Below, in pieces: positions 1-9,012 of a stretch of DNA of 64,000 nucleotides. The DNA lies in contig NZ_NJGY01000003.1 in NCBI RefSeq assembly GCF_002250505.1, positions 851,287 to 915,286 of the forward strand. The letters run 5' to 3'. Within the stretch, counting starts at the first letter, position 1; each line of letters begins with the position of its first letter. The stretch is from Janthinobacterium sp. PC23-8. Lineage in GTDB: Bacteria; Pseudomonadota; Gammaproteobacteria; Burkholderiales; Burkholderiaceae_D. The translations under genes and the position numbers were made by a program. The notes under the pieces are model-generated. The model did not search any database and was not told the DNA's origin. It saw nothing but the letters and a program-made list of their open reading frames with translations.

Positions 1-916
1 AATACGGTTTGGTCACGCGCGGGTCTTCGTGGATGCGGGTAACCGTCATTTCATGGAAAAACGTGACTTCGGCCTGGTCGGTATAGCCGCTGACCGGCGC
101 GGCCGACGATGGCATGGCCGTGCAGGCCAGCGGAATATGGCCTTCGCTGGCCAGCATGCCGGAAGTCGGGTCCAGCCCGATCCAGCCGGCGCCCGGGATA
201 TACACCTCGGTCCAGGCGTGCAGGTCGGTAAAATCTTCCGCCGCGCCGCTGGGGCCGTCCAGCGCCTGCTGGTCGGCGCGCAATTGAATCAGGTAGCCGG
301 ACACGAAACGCGCCGCCAGCCCCAGTTCGCGCAGGATCTGCACCAGCAGCCAGCCGCTGTCGCGGCAGGAGCCGGAACGCTTCTCCAGGGTGTCTTCCGG
401 CGCCTGCACGCCAGGCTCCATGCGCAGCAGGTAGGCGATGTCCTGCTGAAGGCGCTGGTTGATGGCGACCAGGAAGTCATTGGTCAACATCGGCTGCGCC
501 AGCAGGGCCGCGCGTGCGGACGCCACCCATGCGGTCAGCAGCGGCCCGGCCGGTTCCGTGACCAGGTAGGGGCTCAGTTCCGCCGTCAGTTGCTCCGGGT
601 AGGCGAACGGAAATTTTTCAGCGTATTTTTCAACGAAGAAATCGAACGGGTTAATGACCGTCATGTCGGCCACCAGATCGACCGTGAAGTCGAGCACGTC
701 AGTTTTTTCCTGGAACACAAAACGGCCGATGTAATTGCCGTAAGGATCTTGCTGCCAGTTGATGAAATGGTCCTGCGGCTGCACTGTCAGCGAGTAGGAC
801 AGGATCGGCGTGCGCGCATGGGGTGCCGGGCGCAGGCGTACTTCGTGCGGCGACAGATTGACCAGACGGTCGTAACGGTAACTGGTCTTGTGGTGCAGCG
901 CGATACGGATAGCCAT
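1..916 (-). CDS. Transglutaminase-like protein, N-terminal part (3' end outside window)
   Basis: The reading frame starts at 916 with an AAGG motif about 10 nt upstream and stays open to the window edge, so about 305 residues are visible. The start MAIRIALHHKTSYRYDR and the next ~130 residues look like the bacterial transglutaminase N-terminal region. A transglutaminase/protease core follows, with Cys184 in GSCRDSGW, His in DLHAWTEVYI and Asp in WIGLDPTSG, so the papain-like triad is complete. The N-terminus resembles the large (~1100 aa) transglutaminase proteins that carry a C-terminal DUF2126. That C-terminal part would lie beyond base 1 and is inferred. Substrate is unknown. A second, shorter transglutaminase-like gene is divergent at 1159, an arrangement often seen for this pair of families. 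Confidence 0.85.
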   Translation of the reverse strand, partial: MAIRIALHHKTSYRYDRLVNLSPHEVRLRPAPHARTPILSYSLTVQPQDHFINWQQDPYGNYIGRFVFQEKTDVLDFTVDLVADMTVINPFDFFVEKYAEKFPFAYPEQLTAELSPYLVTEPAGPLLTAWVASARAALLAQPMLTNDFLVAINQRLQQDIAYLLRMEPGVQAPEDTLEKRSGSCRDSGWLLVQILRELGLAARFVSGYLIQLRADQQALDGPSGAAEDFTDLHAWTEVYIPGAGWIGLDPTSGMLASEGHIPLACTAMPSSAAPVSGYTDQAEVTFFHEMTVTRIHEDPRVTKPY

Positions 917-1158
917 GCGGAGTGCCTTTTCGATGTTGGGCGCGACCTGGAGCGTCGCGATAAGTTGGGTAAAGCATGTTTCATACCTGAACCGCAAGCG
1001 TAACATGCCGCGCACCGCAGGCACGCTTCTTGATAATAGTGGGGTGCTAAGATGCTTTATTGCCTGGACTATCCTGCAACGCACCGCGCCGACGCCAACC
1101 GCGCCGCACGGCGCACCATGATGGTGCAGGCCACTCCGATATTGAAAGCGATGACACC

Positions 1159-1953
1159 ATGTGGCTGCGTACTGCCTGCAAGCTGGGCTTCACCCTCGAC
1201 AGTCCGACTCCGTTCATCCTCATGTTGCGCCCACGTAGCGGCGCCTGGCAATGGGTGGCGCGCGAGGCCTACACGCTCACGCCAAGCGTGCCGGTGGCGG
1301 AATTTACCGATATGTATGGCAACCTGTGCCAGCGCCTGGTGGCGCCGGCCGGCGAATTTGCCATCGAGACCTCGGCCGACGTCATGACGGCGGACGCCAT
1401 CGATGTGGCGTTTGGCGCGCCGTTCGACGCCGTGCAATATCTGCCCGACGCGGTGCTGGCCTTTCTGCTGCCGAGCCGCTATTGCGAAGCCGAGCAGTTC
1501 CCGACCATGGCCGGCGAGATCGTCGCCGGCGCGGCGCCCGGGTATGACCAGGTGGCCGCCATCTGCGACTGGATACGGCGCGAGGTGCGCTTCGATCCGG
1601 CCACGGTGTATGGCCAGATGACGGCCACCGAGGTCAACTTGCGGCGCGAGGGCGTGTGCCGCGACCTGGCGCACCTGGGTATCGCCCTGTGCCGCAGCCT
1701 GTGCATTCCGGCGCGCATGGTGGTGGGGTATTTGCACGATCTGGTGCCGATGGACCTGCACGCCTGGTTCGAGGCCTGGGTGGGCGGACGCTGGTACACC
1801 TTCGACCCCACGCAGGAACTGGCGCGCGGCGGGCGCGTCACGCTGGGCCTTGGACGCGACGCCGCCGACGTGGCGATCTTCAACCAGTTTGGACCGGCGT
1901 TGCCGCCGCATCGGATGCAGGTAACGGTGCAACTGCTGGAGGCGCCGGTGTAA
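1159..1953 (+). CDS. Transglutaminase-like cysteine peptidase family protein
   Basis: A 264-residue protein if the ATG at 1159 is used. The frame is open further upstream, but no better start or ribosome site is visible and the ribosome site here is weak. The C-terminal half has the transglutaminase core: Cys in [14 protein letters not shown], His in [10 protein letters not shown] and Asp in WYTFDPTQ. The N-terminal ~120 residues look like a beta-rich cap. No signal peptide or membrane segment is evident, so a cytoplasmic location is likely. The gene is divergent from the larger transglutaminase protein. Its last 74 bp overlap, on the opposite strand, the end of the zinc metallopeptidase gene. 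The substrate cannot be inferred from sequence. Confidence 0.8.
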   Translation: MWLRTACKLGFTLDSPTPFILMLRPRSGAWQWVAREAYTLTPSVPVAEFTDMYGNLCQRLVAPAGEFAIETSADVMTADAIDVAFGAPFDAVQYLPDAVLAFLLPSRYCEAEQFPTMAGEIVAGAAPGYDQVAAICDWIRREVRFDPATVYGQMTATEVNLRREGVCRDLAHLGIALCRSLCIPARMVVGYLHDLVPMDLHAWFEAWVGGRWYTFDPTQELARGGRVTLGLGRDAADVAIFNQFGPALPPHRMQVTVQLLEAPV

Positions 1954-3031
1954 ACAGGTGTTTGATGCCGGTCTTCTTGCAGGAATCGACCACCTTGTGC
2001 ACGAAGGTCAGCTTCTCCAGCACCGGCGTACTGAGCTTGAACGGATACGAGTCCGGCGTGCCGATGCTGCGATTCAAGCTATTGAGCACGTAAGTGAGGG
2101 AAAACCAGTCGGACAGGGTGTCGTCGAAGGTGTCGACCCTGGCCGGCAGGGTCACGCCGTCGATCGACGGTTCGTCGGCCTTGGCCGGCTTGAGCGACAG
2201 GCCGCAGGCGTGCGCCGTTTCCAGGGTGTCGATCATGTGCAGGTAATGGGCCCAGGTTTCGGCCCAGTCTTCCCACGGGTGGGAGCTGGCATAGCTGCTC
2301 ACGAAATGCTGGTCCCAGTCGCTGGCCGGACCTTCCTTGTAGTGGCGCTGCAGCGCTTCGCCGTAATCGGCGCTTTCGTCGCCAAACAGGGCGCGGAAAC
2401 CGTCTGTCCATTCGCTGTCGGCCACCAGGCGGTCGAAATAATAGTGGCCGCTTTCATGGCGGAAGTGTCCCAGCAGGGTGCGGTAGCGCTCGTGCATCTG
2501 TTCACGCGTGCGTTCGCGCTCGGCCGGATCGGCTTCGGCGATATTGAGGGTGATCAGCCCATTGTCATGGCCCGTCATCACGCATTCGTCGGTCACGCCG
2601 TCTTCCAGGAACTGGAACGCCAGGCCGGTTTCCGGTGCATCGTCTTTCGATGCCGGCGTCAGGTTCAGCGACGCCAGCGAAAACAGCAGCCGGCGCTTGG
2701 CCGTTTCCAGGCGCGACCACAAGACCAGGTTTTTCTCCGACGACAGCGACGGAATCACGACCGTGAACTGGCAAGACTCGCACAGTTCGTGCGGATCGTC
2801 GGCGGCGATCATCCAGTTGCAGACATTATGCTCCACATAATTGCCGCACTGCTTGTACAGCTTGCCGGCATCCCTGGTGTTCAGGCTGCGCCACAGGCCG
2901 TCGTCGGCCGCTTCGTAGCTGTTGATGGTGCGCAGCGCGGGCTCATAGCCGAGCATGCTGTCGCAGTTGGAGCAGTGGGTGTTTTCAAAAAATACCTGGT
3001 TTGAACATTTGTCGCAATGAAACGTTTTCAT
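1880..3031 (-). CDS. Zinc-ribbon putative zinc-binding metallopeptidase
   Basis: 383 residues from the ATG at 3031. A frame extension to 3118 exists but would add an unconserved leader. The protein begins MKTFHCDKC and has a zinc ribbon from Cys6, Cys9, Cys20 and Cys23, followed by further Cys pairs around residues 75-105. The centre carries [11 protein letters not shown], a HExxH-like zinc-binding site, and a [11 protein letters not shown] segment downstream that may supply another ligand or the catalytic acid. This arrangement matches the putative zinc-binding metallo-peptidase family (Peptidase_Mx) with an N-terminal zinc ribbon, whose substrate is unknown. The Ala/Pro-rich tail extends 74 bp into the convergent transglutaminase-like gene. 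Confidence 0.8.
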   Translation of the reverse strand: MKTFHCDKCSNQVFFENTHCSNCDSMLGYEPALRTINSYEAADDGLWRSLNTRDAGKLYKQCGNYVEHNVCNWMIAADDPHELCESCQFTVVIPSLSSEKNLVLWSRLETAKRRLLFSLASLNLTPASKDDAPETGLAFQFLEDGVTDECVMTGHDNGLITLNIAEADPAERERTREQMHERYRTLLGHFRHESGHYYFDRLVADSEWTDGFRALFGDESADYGEALQRHYKEGPASDWDQHFVSSYASSHPWEDWAETWAHYLHMIDTLETAHACGLSLKPAKADEPSIDGVTLPARVDTFDDTLSDWFSLTYVLNSLNRSIGTPDSYPFKLSTPVLEKLTFVHKVVDSCKKTGIKHLFTPAPPAVAPLPASDAAATPVQTG

Positions 3032-3227
3032 GGGGCACCGGTGAGAGGGGTTATGGATCTTCTGATGGCATAATCTAACAGCAAACACGGCGTTGCGAGG
3101 GGCGTGTAGGACAAGCACCCGTTATCGTGCGCCGCCGACGCGCGCGGTTCTCCCGGACGTGTGGTGATCGCCATTGATGCGACAATCGCATGTCGCCAGC
3201 CATCCACCCCACGAAAGCCAGCCCCAC

Positions 3228-4310
3228 ATGCCCACCCCCACGCCGCGCCGCGGCTCCTTGCTGCTGCTGTTACCGATTGCCCTGATTCTGCTTGCCATCG
3301 CCGCGCTGTTTGCGTGGGTCGGCGGCTGGTTCGGCAATTACCAGCTGACTCCGCAAAAAATGATGGACTTCGCCCAAACGTCGGGCAAGCAAGCGCCGGG
3401 ATTCCGACGCGCCCACAGCAAGGGTGTCTGCTTTGCCGGCACGTTCGCGCCCATGCCCAAAGCGGCCAGCCTGTCGAAGGCGCGCGCGTTCTCGCAGCCG
3501 TCGATTGCCGTGATCGGCCGCTTTTCCGCGCCCTCCAACAACCCGTATGCGCCGGATGGCGCCTCGCCGGTGCGCGGCATGGCCGTGCAGCTGAAAACCG
3601 ACGATGGCCAGGAGTGGCGCATTGCGATGAACAGCTTTCCCTTTTTTGCGGCCGCCACGCCGCAGGCATTCCAGGCGATGAACGAGGCCGGCAAGCCCGA
3701 TCCGGCCACCGGCAAGCCCGACCCGGAGAAAATGCAGGCCGTGCTGGCCGCGCATCCCGAGATCGCCGCGTTCCAGGCGTGGGCCAAAACGGCGCCCAGG
3801 TCCGACAGCCTGGGCAGCACCCGCTTCAATGGCGTCAACGCCTTCCAGTTGACAAACGCGCAAGGCGAAGCTCGCATGGTGCGCTGGTCGATGCGCCCGC
3901 GTGCGGCGTTCGTGGCGATGACACCGGCGCAGCTGAAGGCGGCCGATGCCGATTTCCTGATTGCCGATTTGAACCAGCGCCTGGCCGCCGGCCCGCTGGC
4001 ATGGGACATGGTGGTGCAAATCGCCGAGCCTGGCGATGCCGTCACCGACCCATCCAGGGCCTGGCCCGACACGCGCAAGGAGGTCACCATCGGCACATTG
4101 ACGTTGGCGCATGCCGAGCCGCAGGCGAGCGGTCCTTGCCGCGACCTCAATTTCGATCCGTTGATCCTGCCGGACGGCATCAAAGGCAGCGACGACCCCA
4201 TCCTGCGTGCCCGTTCGGCCGCCTATTCGGTCTCGTTCAACCGCCGCGAACGCGAAATCAGCGCGGGCAAGTCCGCTTATCCAGTCAGCCAGAACGCGAG
4301 CGCCCGATGA
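3228..4310 (+). CDS. Catalase-family heme peroxidase, membrane anchored
   Basis: 360 residues. An N-terminal hydrophobic segment (about residues 10-33) acts as a signal anchor or uncleaved signal, placing the enzyme in the periplasm. The body resembles the small catalase-related peroxidases (SrpA-like): the VIGRFS and PVRGMAVQ segments near the heme pocket, and near the C-terminus LPDGIKGSDDPILRARSAAY, where the Arg-x3-Tyr of RSAAY is the expected proximal heme ligand motif. It is shorter than true catalases, as usual for this group. It overlaps the next gene by the ATGA of stop and start, so translational coupling with the b561 is likely. Inferred role: peroxide or organic-peroxide reduction, with electrons possibly from the neighbouring cytochrome. 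Confidence 0.85.
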   Translation: MPTPTPRRGSLLLLLPIALILLAIAALFAWVGGWFGNYQLTPQKMMDFAQTSGKQAPGFRRAHSKGVCFAGTFAPMPKAASLSKARAFSQPSIAVIGRFSAPSNNPYAPDGASPVRGMAVQLKTDDGQEWRIAMNSFPFFAAATPQAFQAMNEAGKPDPATGKPDPEKMQAVLAAHPEIAAFQAWAKTAPRSDSLGSTRFNGVNAFQLTNAQGEARMVRWSMRPRAAFVAMTPAQLKAADADFLIADLNQRLAAGPLAWDMVVQIAEPGDAVTDPSRAWPDTRKEVTIGTLTLAHAEPQASGPCRDLNFDPLILPDGIKGSDDPILRARSAAYSVSFNRREREISAGKSAYPVSQNASAR

Positions 4311-4843
4311 ACCGCCCACGCCACTTCAATCTGCTCGCCCGCCTGCTGCACTGGGCCATGGCGCTGGCCATATTCGCCATGCTGTTTGTCGGCGCCGGCA
4401 TGGTGGTTTCCTTGCAATACCGCGCCCAGCTGCTGGACCTGCATCGCCCGCTCGGCATCGCCATTTTGCTGCTGGCCATCGTGCGCCTGGCCAACCGCCT
4501 GAGCCGGCCGACGCCGGCGCTGCCTGCCGACCTGCCGGCCATCCAGAAATTGGCCGCGCACGCGTCGCACTGGCTGCTGTATGTGCTGATGCTGGCGATG
4601 CCGCTGATCGGCTGGGCCATGCTGTCGGCCGGCGGCTATCCAATACCGATGTTCGGCGGCGCGCACCTGCCGGCCATCCTGCCGCACAGCCCCGAGGTCT
4701 ACGGCATGCTGCGCCCGCTGCACGGCGCGCTGGCCTATCTGCTGTTTTTCACCATCCTGGCCCACCTTGGCGCGGCGCTGTTTCACGCCTGGGTGCGGCG
4801 CGACGAGGTGTTTGGCCAGATGGCCAGGGGTGAAAGAGAGTAG
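4307..4843 (+). CDS. Cytochrome b561 family membrane protein
   Basis: 178 residues with four predicted membrane helices. Candidate heme-b histidines lie at the helix ends: LLHWAMAL near the start, LDLHRPLG, ASHWLLYVLML and LRPLHGALAYLLFFTILAHLGAALFH. This is the standard layout of bacterial dihaem b561 proteins that transfer electrons from quinol to periplasmic partners. Its start overlaps the catalase-like gene by 4 bp, a pair found together in many proteobacteria, so it is probably the electron donor to that peroxidase. The last 61 bp overlap the convergent receptor pseudogene. Its 3' end (DEVFGQMARGE) has a near copy at 8398-8427. Confidence 0.88.
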   Translation: MNRPRHFNLLARLLHWAMALAIFAMLFVGAGMVVSLQYRAQLLDLHRPLGIAILLLAIVRLANRLSRPTPALPADLPAIQKLAAHASHWLLYVLMLAMPLIGWAMLSAGGYPIPMFGGAHLPAILPHSPEVYGMLRPLHGALAYLLFFTILAHLGAALFHAWVRRDEVFGQMARGERE

Positions 4844-6934
4844 ATGAACCGGGGTTTCTGCTCCAGCGGCACGTAGATCGATTCGCTGGGCGCCGGTGGC
4901 GCGACATCGGACAGCAGCTTGCCGGTTTCGGTGTCGTAGCGGAAGGTCTCCGCTACCTGTCCGGTTGCCACCCGCATGATGCCGGCGTCCAGATCGTCGG
5001 TGACGCTGATGGTTACCGGTCGCTGGGTCGGACACGCCACACTGGCGCCGGTGTCAAATCCTTTGCCTGCCTGCGCCGGCTTGATCAGGCATCGCGCCGC
5101 CCCGGCGCGCCCCAGTTCCAGCCAGCCCTCTTGTGTGATGCGGTGCTGGTAGATCGCCCGGCCCCGCACATCCATCGTGGTGAACAGTTCGCCGCGTTGA
5201 TAGGTGCGTCCCTGGCAGTCCATGCTTTTTACTCCCACCACGTTGTGCGTCAGCAGGCCCGCTTCGTCGATGTAGTAGTGGCCGATCTGGGTGCCGGCGT
5301 TGAGCGGCCAGCGCAGGTGCATATGCATGTGGGGTGGGGCGTCGGCATGGCCGTGCGGGAAGTTGGTGTCGAAGCCCATCGCCTGGATGGCGCCCAGCTT
5401 CTCCTGCGCCACGTAATCGCACAGACCGGTGCGCCGTATCACCTCGCGCTGGGCAAACTGCAGGTTGTCGGCCGCGCGCCTTTGCCGTACGGGGAAGGCG
5501 CCGTGCGCATAGGCACCAGCGCGGCGCGCGATGTCGGCGTGCTCGAAGCGCAGCACCATGCCCGGCTCCACGATATGGGTGGCGAATTCCCCGGCCGTGA
5601 CAGCGTCGCTGGCGACTGGCGGCAGTGACACGGTGACGATATCGTCCGTGGTCGTGAACCGCAGGTCGCCGCTTTCCAGTACCACCCGTTTCACACCGTT
5701 GCGCGCGGCGCGAAAGCGCAGCTCCAGCGTGGTGGAATACGCCAGCCCGGGAAGATACTGGGCGGTGGTGGTGCCGGCCCTGGGGTTGGTATCGTACTTG
5801 ATCATCTGGCGGTATTCGCGGTAAGTCGCCCTGGACGACGACGCGGTCACGCCCACGTCGGCATTCGCACCCGCTTCGAACAGGCTGTCCAGCGTGAGCA
5901 GCCTGGTGCGGCGCTTGACTGGCTGGTAGGTAAAACCCTGCTGGACGTCGCCCAGCGCAAAGCGCCCGCCGCTGGCGGTCGGCACCATCGCCGAACCGGG
6001 GCTGGTGAGGGTTTCGTAGCGGGTTTCGGTGTCCTTGTCGGCGTAGTGGCCGGCAAAGGCGGACAAGTAGCTGCGCTCGCCGAAGCGGTATTCGAGCTTG
6101 GTATTGAGGCTGGCGCGCTCACGCAGGTTATCGAACGCGTAGTCCTGGTTACGCACGGGCGCCTGCTGGCCGCTGGCCGTGTAATACGTCCAGCCGGCGC
6201 CGGTGGTGTCGCCGGGCAGTTCCGAGAAGGCGCTCGACGGCAGCCGTTGCAGTTCGGCCGAGACCACGATGCCGAACTGGCGCCGGTCGCCGAAGATGGC
6301 CGCGCCTGTGGCATCGGCCCGGCCCGAGTTCTTTTTGTCGGACAGGAATTTGCCGGCGCTCGAATTGCACCCGGCGAAAGCGTTGGCGACAAAGAAGCGG
6401 TCCTGGTCGCGGGCAAAGGCGCTGCGGCTCACCAGGTTGACCTGGCCGCCCAGCGCGTGCGGGTCGTATTCGGCGGTGACGGTCTTGATGGCCTGGATTT
6501 GCGACACCAGGCCCGCCGGCAGCATCTCCAGGCGCGCGCCCCGGTAGGTCTGGTCGGACGAGGCGATCGGCACGCCATCGACGGTGACCAGGTTGTAGCG
6601 GCTGTCCAGGCCACGGATGGTGGCACATCTGGTAGATGTCGCGGTTCTTGGTGGCGTCGCCGCCGCCCACCACCGACAGGCCTGGAATGCGGCGCGACGC
6701 TTCCACGATATTGAAGTCGGGCAGCTGGCCGATATCATCCTGGCTGACGGCGTCCAGGATTTGCCGGGTCGCCTTTTTGGTCTGCACGGTGGCGCTTTCG
6801 GCTGCCCGCAGGCCGCTGACGACGACCGTCTGCACTTCCGGCGCCGGTTCCTGGGCTTGCGCGGGCAGGGTCATCAGGACCGCTGCCGCGAGTGGCAGCA
6901 GGGGAAGGGAGGCAAGACTGTTCTTGATATGCAT
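4783..6934 (-). pseudogene. TonB-dependent receptor, frameshifted and fused to an unrelated C-terminal segment
   Basis: Frame 1 starts at 6934 with a signal peptide ending in PAQAQ, then a TonB box-like TVVVSGLRAAES and the plug (DDIGQLPDFNIVEASRRIPGL). Near 6625 the receptor sequence shifts frame: the expected ATIRGLDSRYNLVTVDG continues in the frame running from 6738 to 4783, so about one base is missing or added. The barrel follows for only ~250 residues, to about 5790. After that the protein no longer looks like a receptor barrel. It becomes a soluble-looking region with a His-rich HGHADAPPHMHMHLRWP, HYYIDEAGLLTHN and a Cys pair, and ends inside the cytochrome b561 gene. A full receptor would be about 800-1000 residues. 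I read this as a deletion fusion plus a frameshift. The second partner's family is not recognised. Confidence 0.7.
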
Positions 6935-7068
6935 ATGACTGCTCCAGAAAGGGCTGTTTCGATGTGGTCCGGTTGCTTTTCCGGTCTGTGGGGATCGGAG
7001 AAAATGGTAGCAACGATGTACCGGCTTCGAAGGCCTTTATCAGTCAGTTTTAACGGTGAAAAGTGGTG

Positions 7069-8356
7069 CTATCTGATGCGTGCGCCGATGACTTGCACAT
7101 CGGTGGTGCCGGAGGCGCGCAGCGCACATTGCAACAGGATTTCAAACGGCCGCACGCTGCCGTCGGGCCGCACTGCCTTGGCCAATACGGCGCGCAGGCG
7201 TTCGCGGTTGAGCAGGAAATCCATGCCAGCCTCGGTGCCGACCGACGAGGTGCCGCCGATCATCAACCCATGGCCGTTGCCGCTCAGGTTTGGGGTACAG
7301 GCCAGCACCGCGAAGCCATGCGTTGCTCGCTCGGTGCCGGAAAATTCGTACATCGCGCTCACCTGCGGCAGGGGCATCGTTGCGCACCAGGATTTTGTCG
7401 TTGGGGACGTCGAGGTCGATGTGGTAGTTGAGGCGATCGCGAAACAGTGACACCCATGGGTTGGCGTCGGCCGTGCCCACCAGCACCGCGTTGGCCTGCT
7501 TGAGTTCATTGAGTTGCAGGCCGCGTGCATAGCGCACCCGCAGGCCATGCGGTGCGGTGGCCGCCAGCTTGCCCAGTTCGACGGCCAGGGTCACCGAGAT
7601 CACGCCCGTGTAGCGCCGCCAGTGGAACGGCGATGCCGGGCCATGGGCGTTGTTGTCCGCAGGAGAGTCGAAGCGCTTGGCGATATAGTCGTCGAGCGAA
7701 ATCTGGCGTCCGATGGCGCGCTGGTGCATCACCAGTTCGGAGGCGGCGGGAATGAACAGCGTTTCGTGGCCGGCGAACAGCAGCGACTTCCAGAATGCGT
7801 CCACCGGATCGGCGCGCTTGTCGGCGGCGGCGAACGCGCCGACGATGGCGATCAGCAGCAGGGCGGCAAAGGCTCCGGACAGGGCGCGTCATTTGCGGGC
7901 GACGAGCAGATCGCGCCAGCGTTTGGGCTCCACGGGCTGCGCTTCGGGAGCAGGATCGACGGGCGCCATGGGCTCGGGCAAAAATGGCGAGGGCGAGGGC
8001 GAAGACACCACAACCTCGTTGGCTACAAACACCGGGCTGTACGAGCCGCGCGGAATGGCGATGCGCACCGGGCCAAGCAGACCTTCGAGTTCGTAGTACC
8101 TGGCCAGGCGTTTTCTCAGCATGGCCGCCGTGGTGCGCACGATGGTGTCCTCGGCCGGGATGTAGTTGTCTGGCCGGCCAAAGATGTGGATGCCGATATG
8201 CTGCTCGGTCAGGCGTATGGTCTTCTGCGTGAGGGCAGCTTCGCAGACGTAAGCCAAAAACGAGGACAGCGGCTCGCTGCGGGAGAATCCGGCGCTTGCC
8301 AGTATCTTCTCCAATGCCAGGCGTTCGGCCGACGGTGCTTCCGGTTCCATTTCCAT
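7069..8356 (-). pseudogene. Membrane winged-helix regulator, broken by an in-frame TGA and a frameshift
   Basis: The start at 8356 gives MEMEPEAPSAERLALEK, followed by a DNA-binding-like segment (LTEQHIGIHIFGR, DTIVRTTAAMLRKRLARYY). At 7889-7891 a TGA interrupts the frame. The same frame continues at once with a hydrophobic helix (GAFAALLLIAIVGAFAAA) and then a periplasmic-type domain (DAFWKSLLFAGHETLFIPAAS through LFRDRLNYHIDLD). Near 7358 the frame shifts, and the rest (MYEFSGTERATHGFAV to ARIR) is read one frame over, to a stop at 7069. The order wHTH, one membrane helix, sensor domain is that of a one-component membrane regulator. It lies upstream of, and parallel to, the receptor pseudogene and was perhaps its regulator. 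Sequencing error could explain one break but is less likely to explain all the breaks in this block. Confidence 0.65.
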
Positions 8357-8397
8357 CGGCGCAGGATAACAAGCCAGTGTGACTGGCGCGCGAGCGG

Positions 8398-8427
8398 CGA
8401 CGAGGTGTTCGGCCAGATGGCCAGCGG
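8398..8427 (+). repeat. Second copy of the cytochrome b561 gene tail (direct repeat of 4801-4830)
   Basis: The 30 bases here match 4801-4830 at 28 positions, in the same orientation. In one frame they read DEVFGQMASGE, against DEVFGQMARGE at the end of the b561 protein. No b561 reading frame precedes it, so it is a fragment. The two copies bracket the two pseudogenes between 4.8 and 8.4 kb. Confidence 0.6.
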
Positions 8428-8559
8428 GGAGATGAATTGGATGGCGGGTCGTCGAAGCCGCCACCGCCGTGGCGAAATTCGATGCGCAGTTTTGCATTGC
8501 GCGATATTTTTCTTGATGTTTCAGAAATCCTCCGCCACGACGAAGGTTTTCATGTCCTT

Positions 8560-8688
8560 TTAAGCGGCGCCCTGGAGCGCTTTTTCAAGGTGCGCCAGGC
8601 CACCGTTCTCCTTGGTCAAGACGCAGGAAAAAGCACCGCAGCCCGCGAGCAACGGCGGCAGGCAGATCAGGAGGAGGACTTTTTTCAT
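8560..8688 (-). CDS. Candidate 42-residue lipoprotein
   Basis: A short frame starting at 8688 encodes MKKVLLLICLPPLLAGC and ends in KALQGAA. Charged start, hydrophobic core and an LLAGC lipobox form a textbook lipoprotein signal, which leaves a mature peptide of only about 26 residues with a second Cys (FSCVLTKENGG). No strong ribosome site precedes the ATG. Just after its stop an AAAAGGAC motif precedes a 10-codon frame (8521-8553, MKTFVVAEDF), so a further short peptide is possible. No family is recognised. The rest of the gap from 8357 to 9012 holds only the b561 tail copy and the short repeats at 8821. Confidence 0.4.
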   Translation of the reverse strand: MKKVLLLICLPPLLAGCGAFSCVLTKENGGLAHLEKALQGAA

Positions 8689-8820
8689 TTTTTATCATAA
8701 CAAACCGGCGGACGAAGCTATGAACATCGGCCCGATGTCCCTTCGCCACACGCTGTCTGCAGGTCTGGCTTCGCCGAGAGTGAAACGGTCAGACGGATTT
8801 TTCTGCAAAACTGACCCGCG

Positions 8821-8850
8821 TGTAGTGCCTTGTAATGCCGTGTAATTGAT
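8821..8850 (+). repeat. Three tandem ~10-bp repeats, possible regulator site
   Basis: Three consecutive units, TGTAGTGCCT, TGTAATGCCG and TGTAATTGAT, lie about 165 bp upstream of the first RhiA-like gene. The 10-bp period equals about one helical turn, as expected if protein monomers bind side by side on one face. No convincing sigma-54 promoter (GG-N10-GC within TGGCAC/TTGC) was found between here and 9013. Confidence 0.3.
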
Positions 8851-9012
8851 ATGCGGTGCCGGAAGCGACATGCTGTGGTCACGGGGCGAGCAAACAGAAC
8901 CGGCGCGAGCGCGAGCGAGCTTCGAACCTGCAGCTGCCTCGCGAAGTGATCGCCCCGGTGCCTGTGCACCACGGGTCTTGCCCATAACCTCACATTCTCA
9001 CGGAGCTTCACC

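Noticed and set aside
8941..9012. Possible sigma-54 promoter (TGCAC...TTGCC near 8963-8981) before the first RhiA-like gene
   Set aside because: The invariant GG of the -24 element is missing, so the GG-N10-GC rule is not met.
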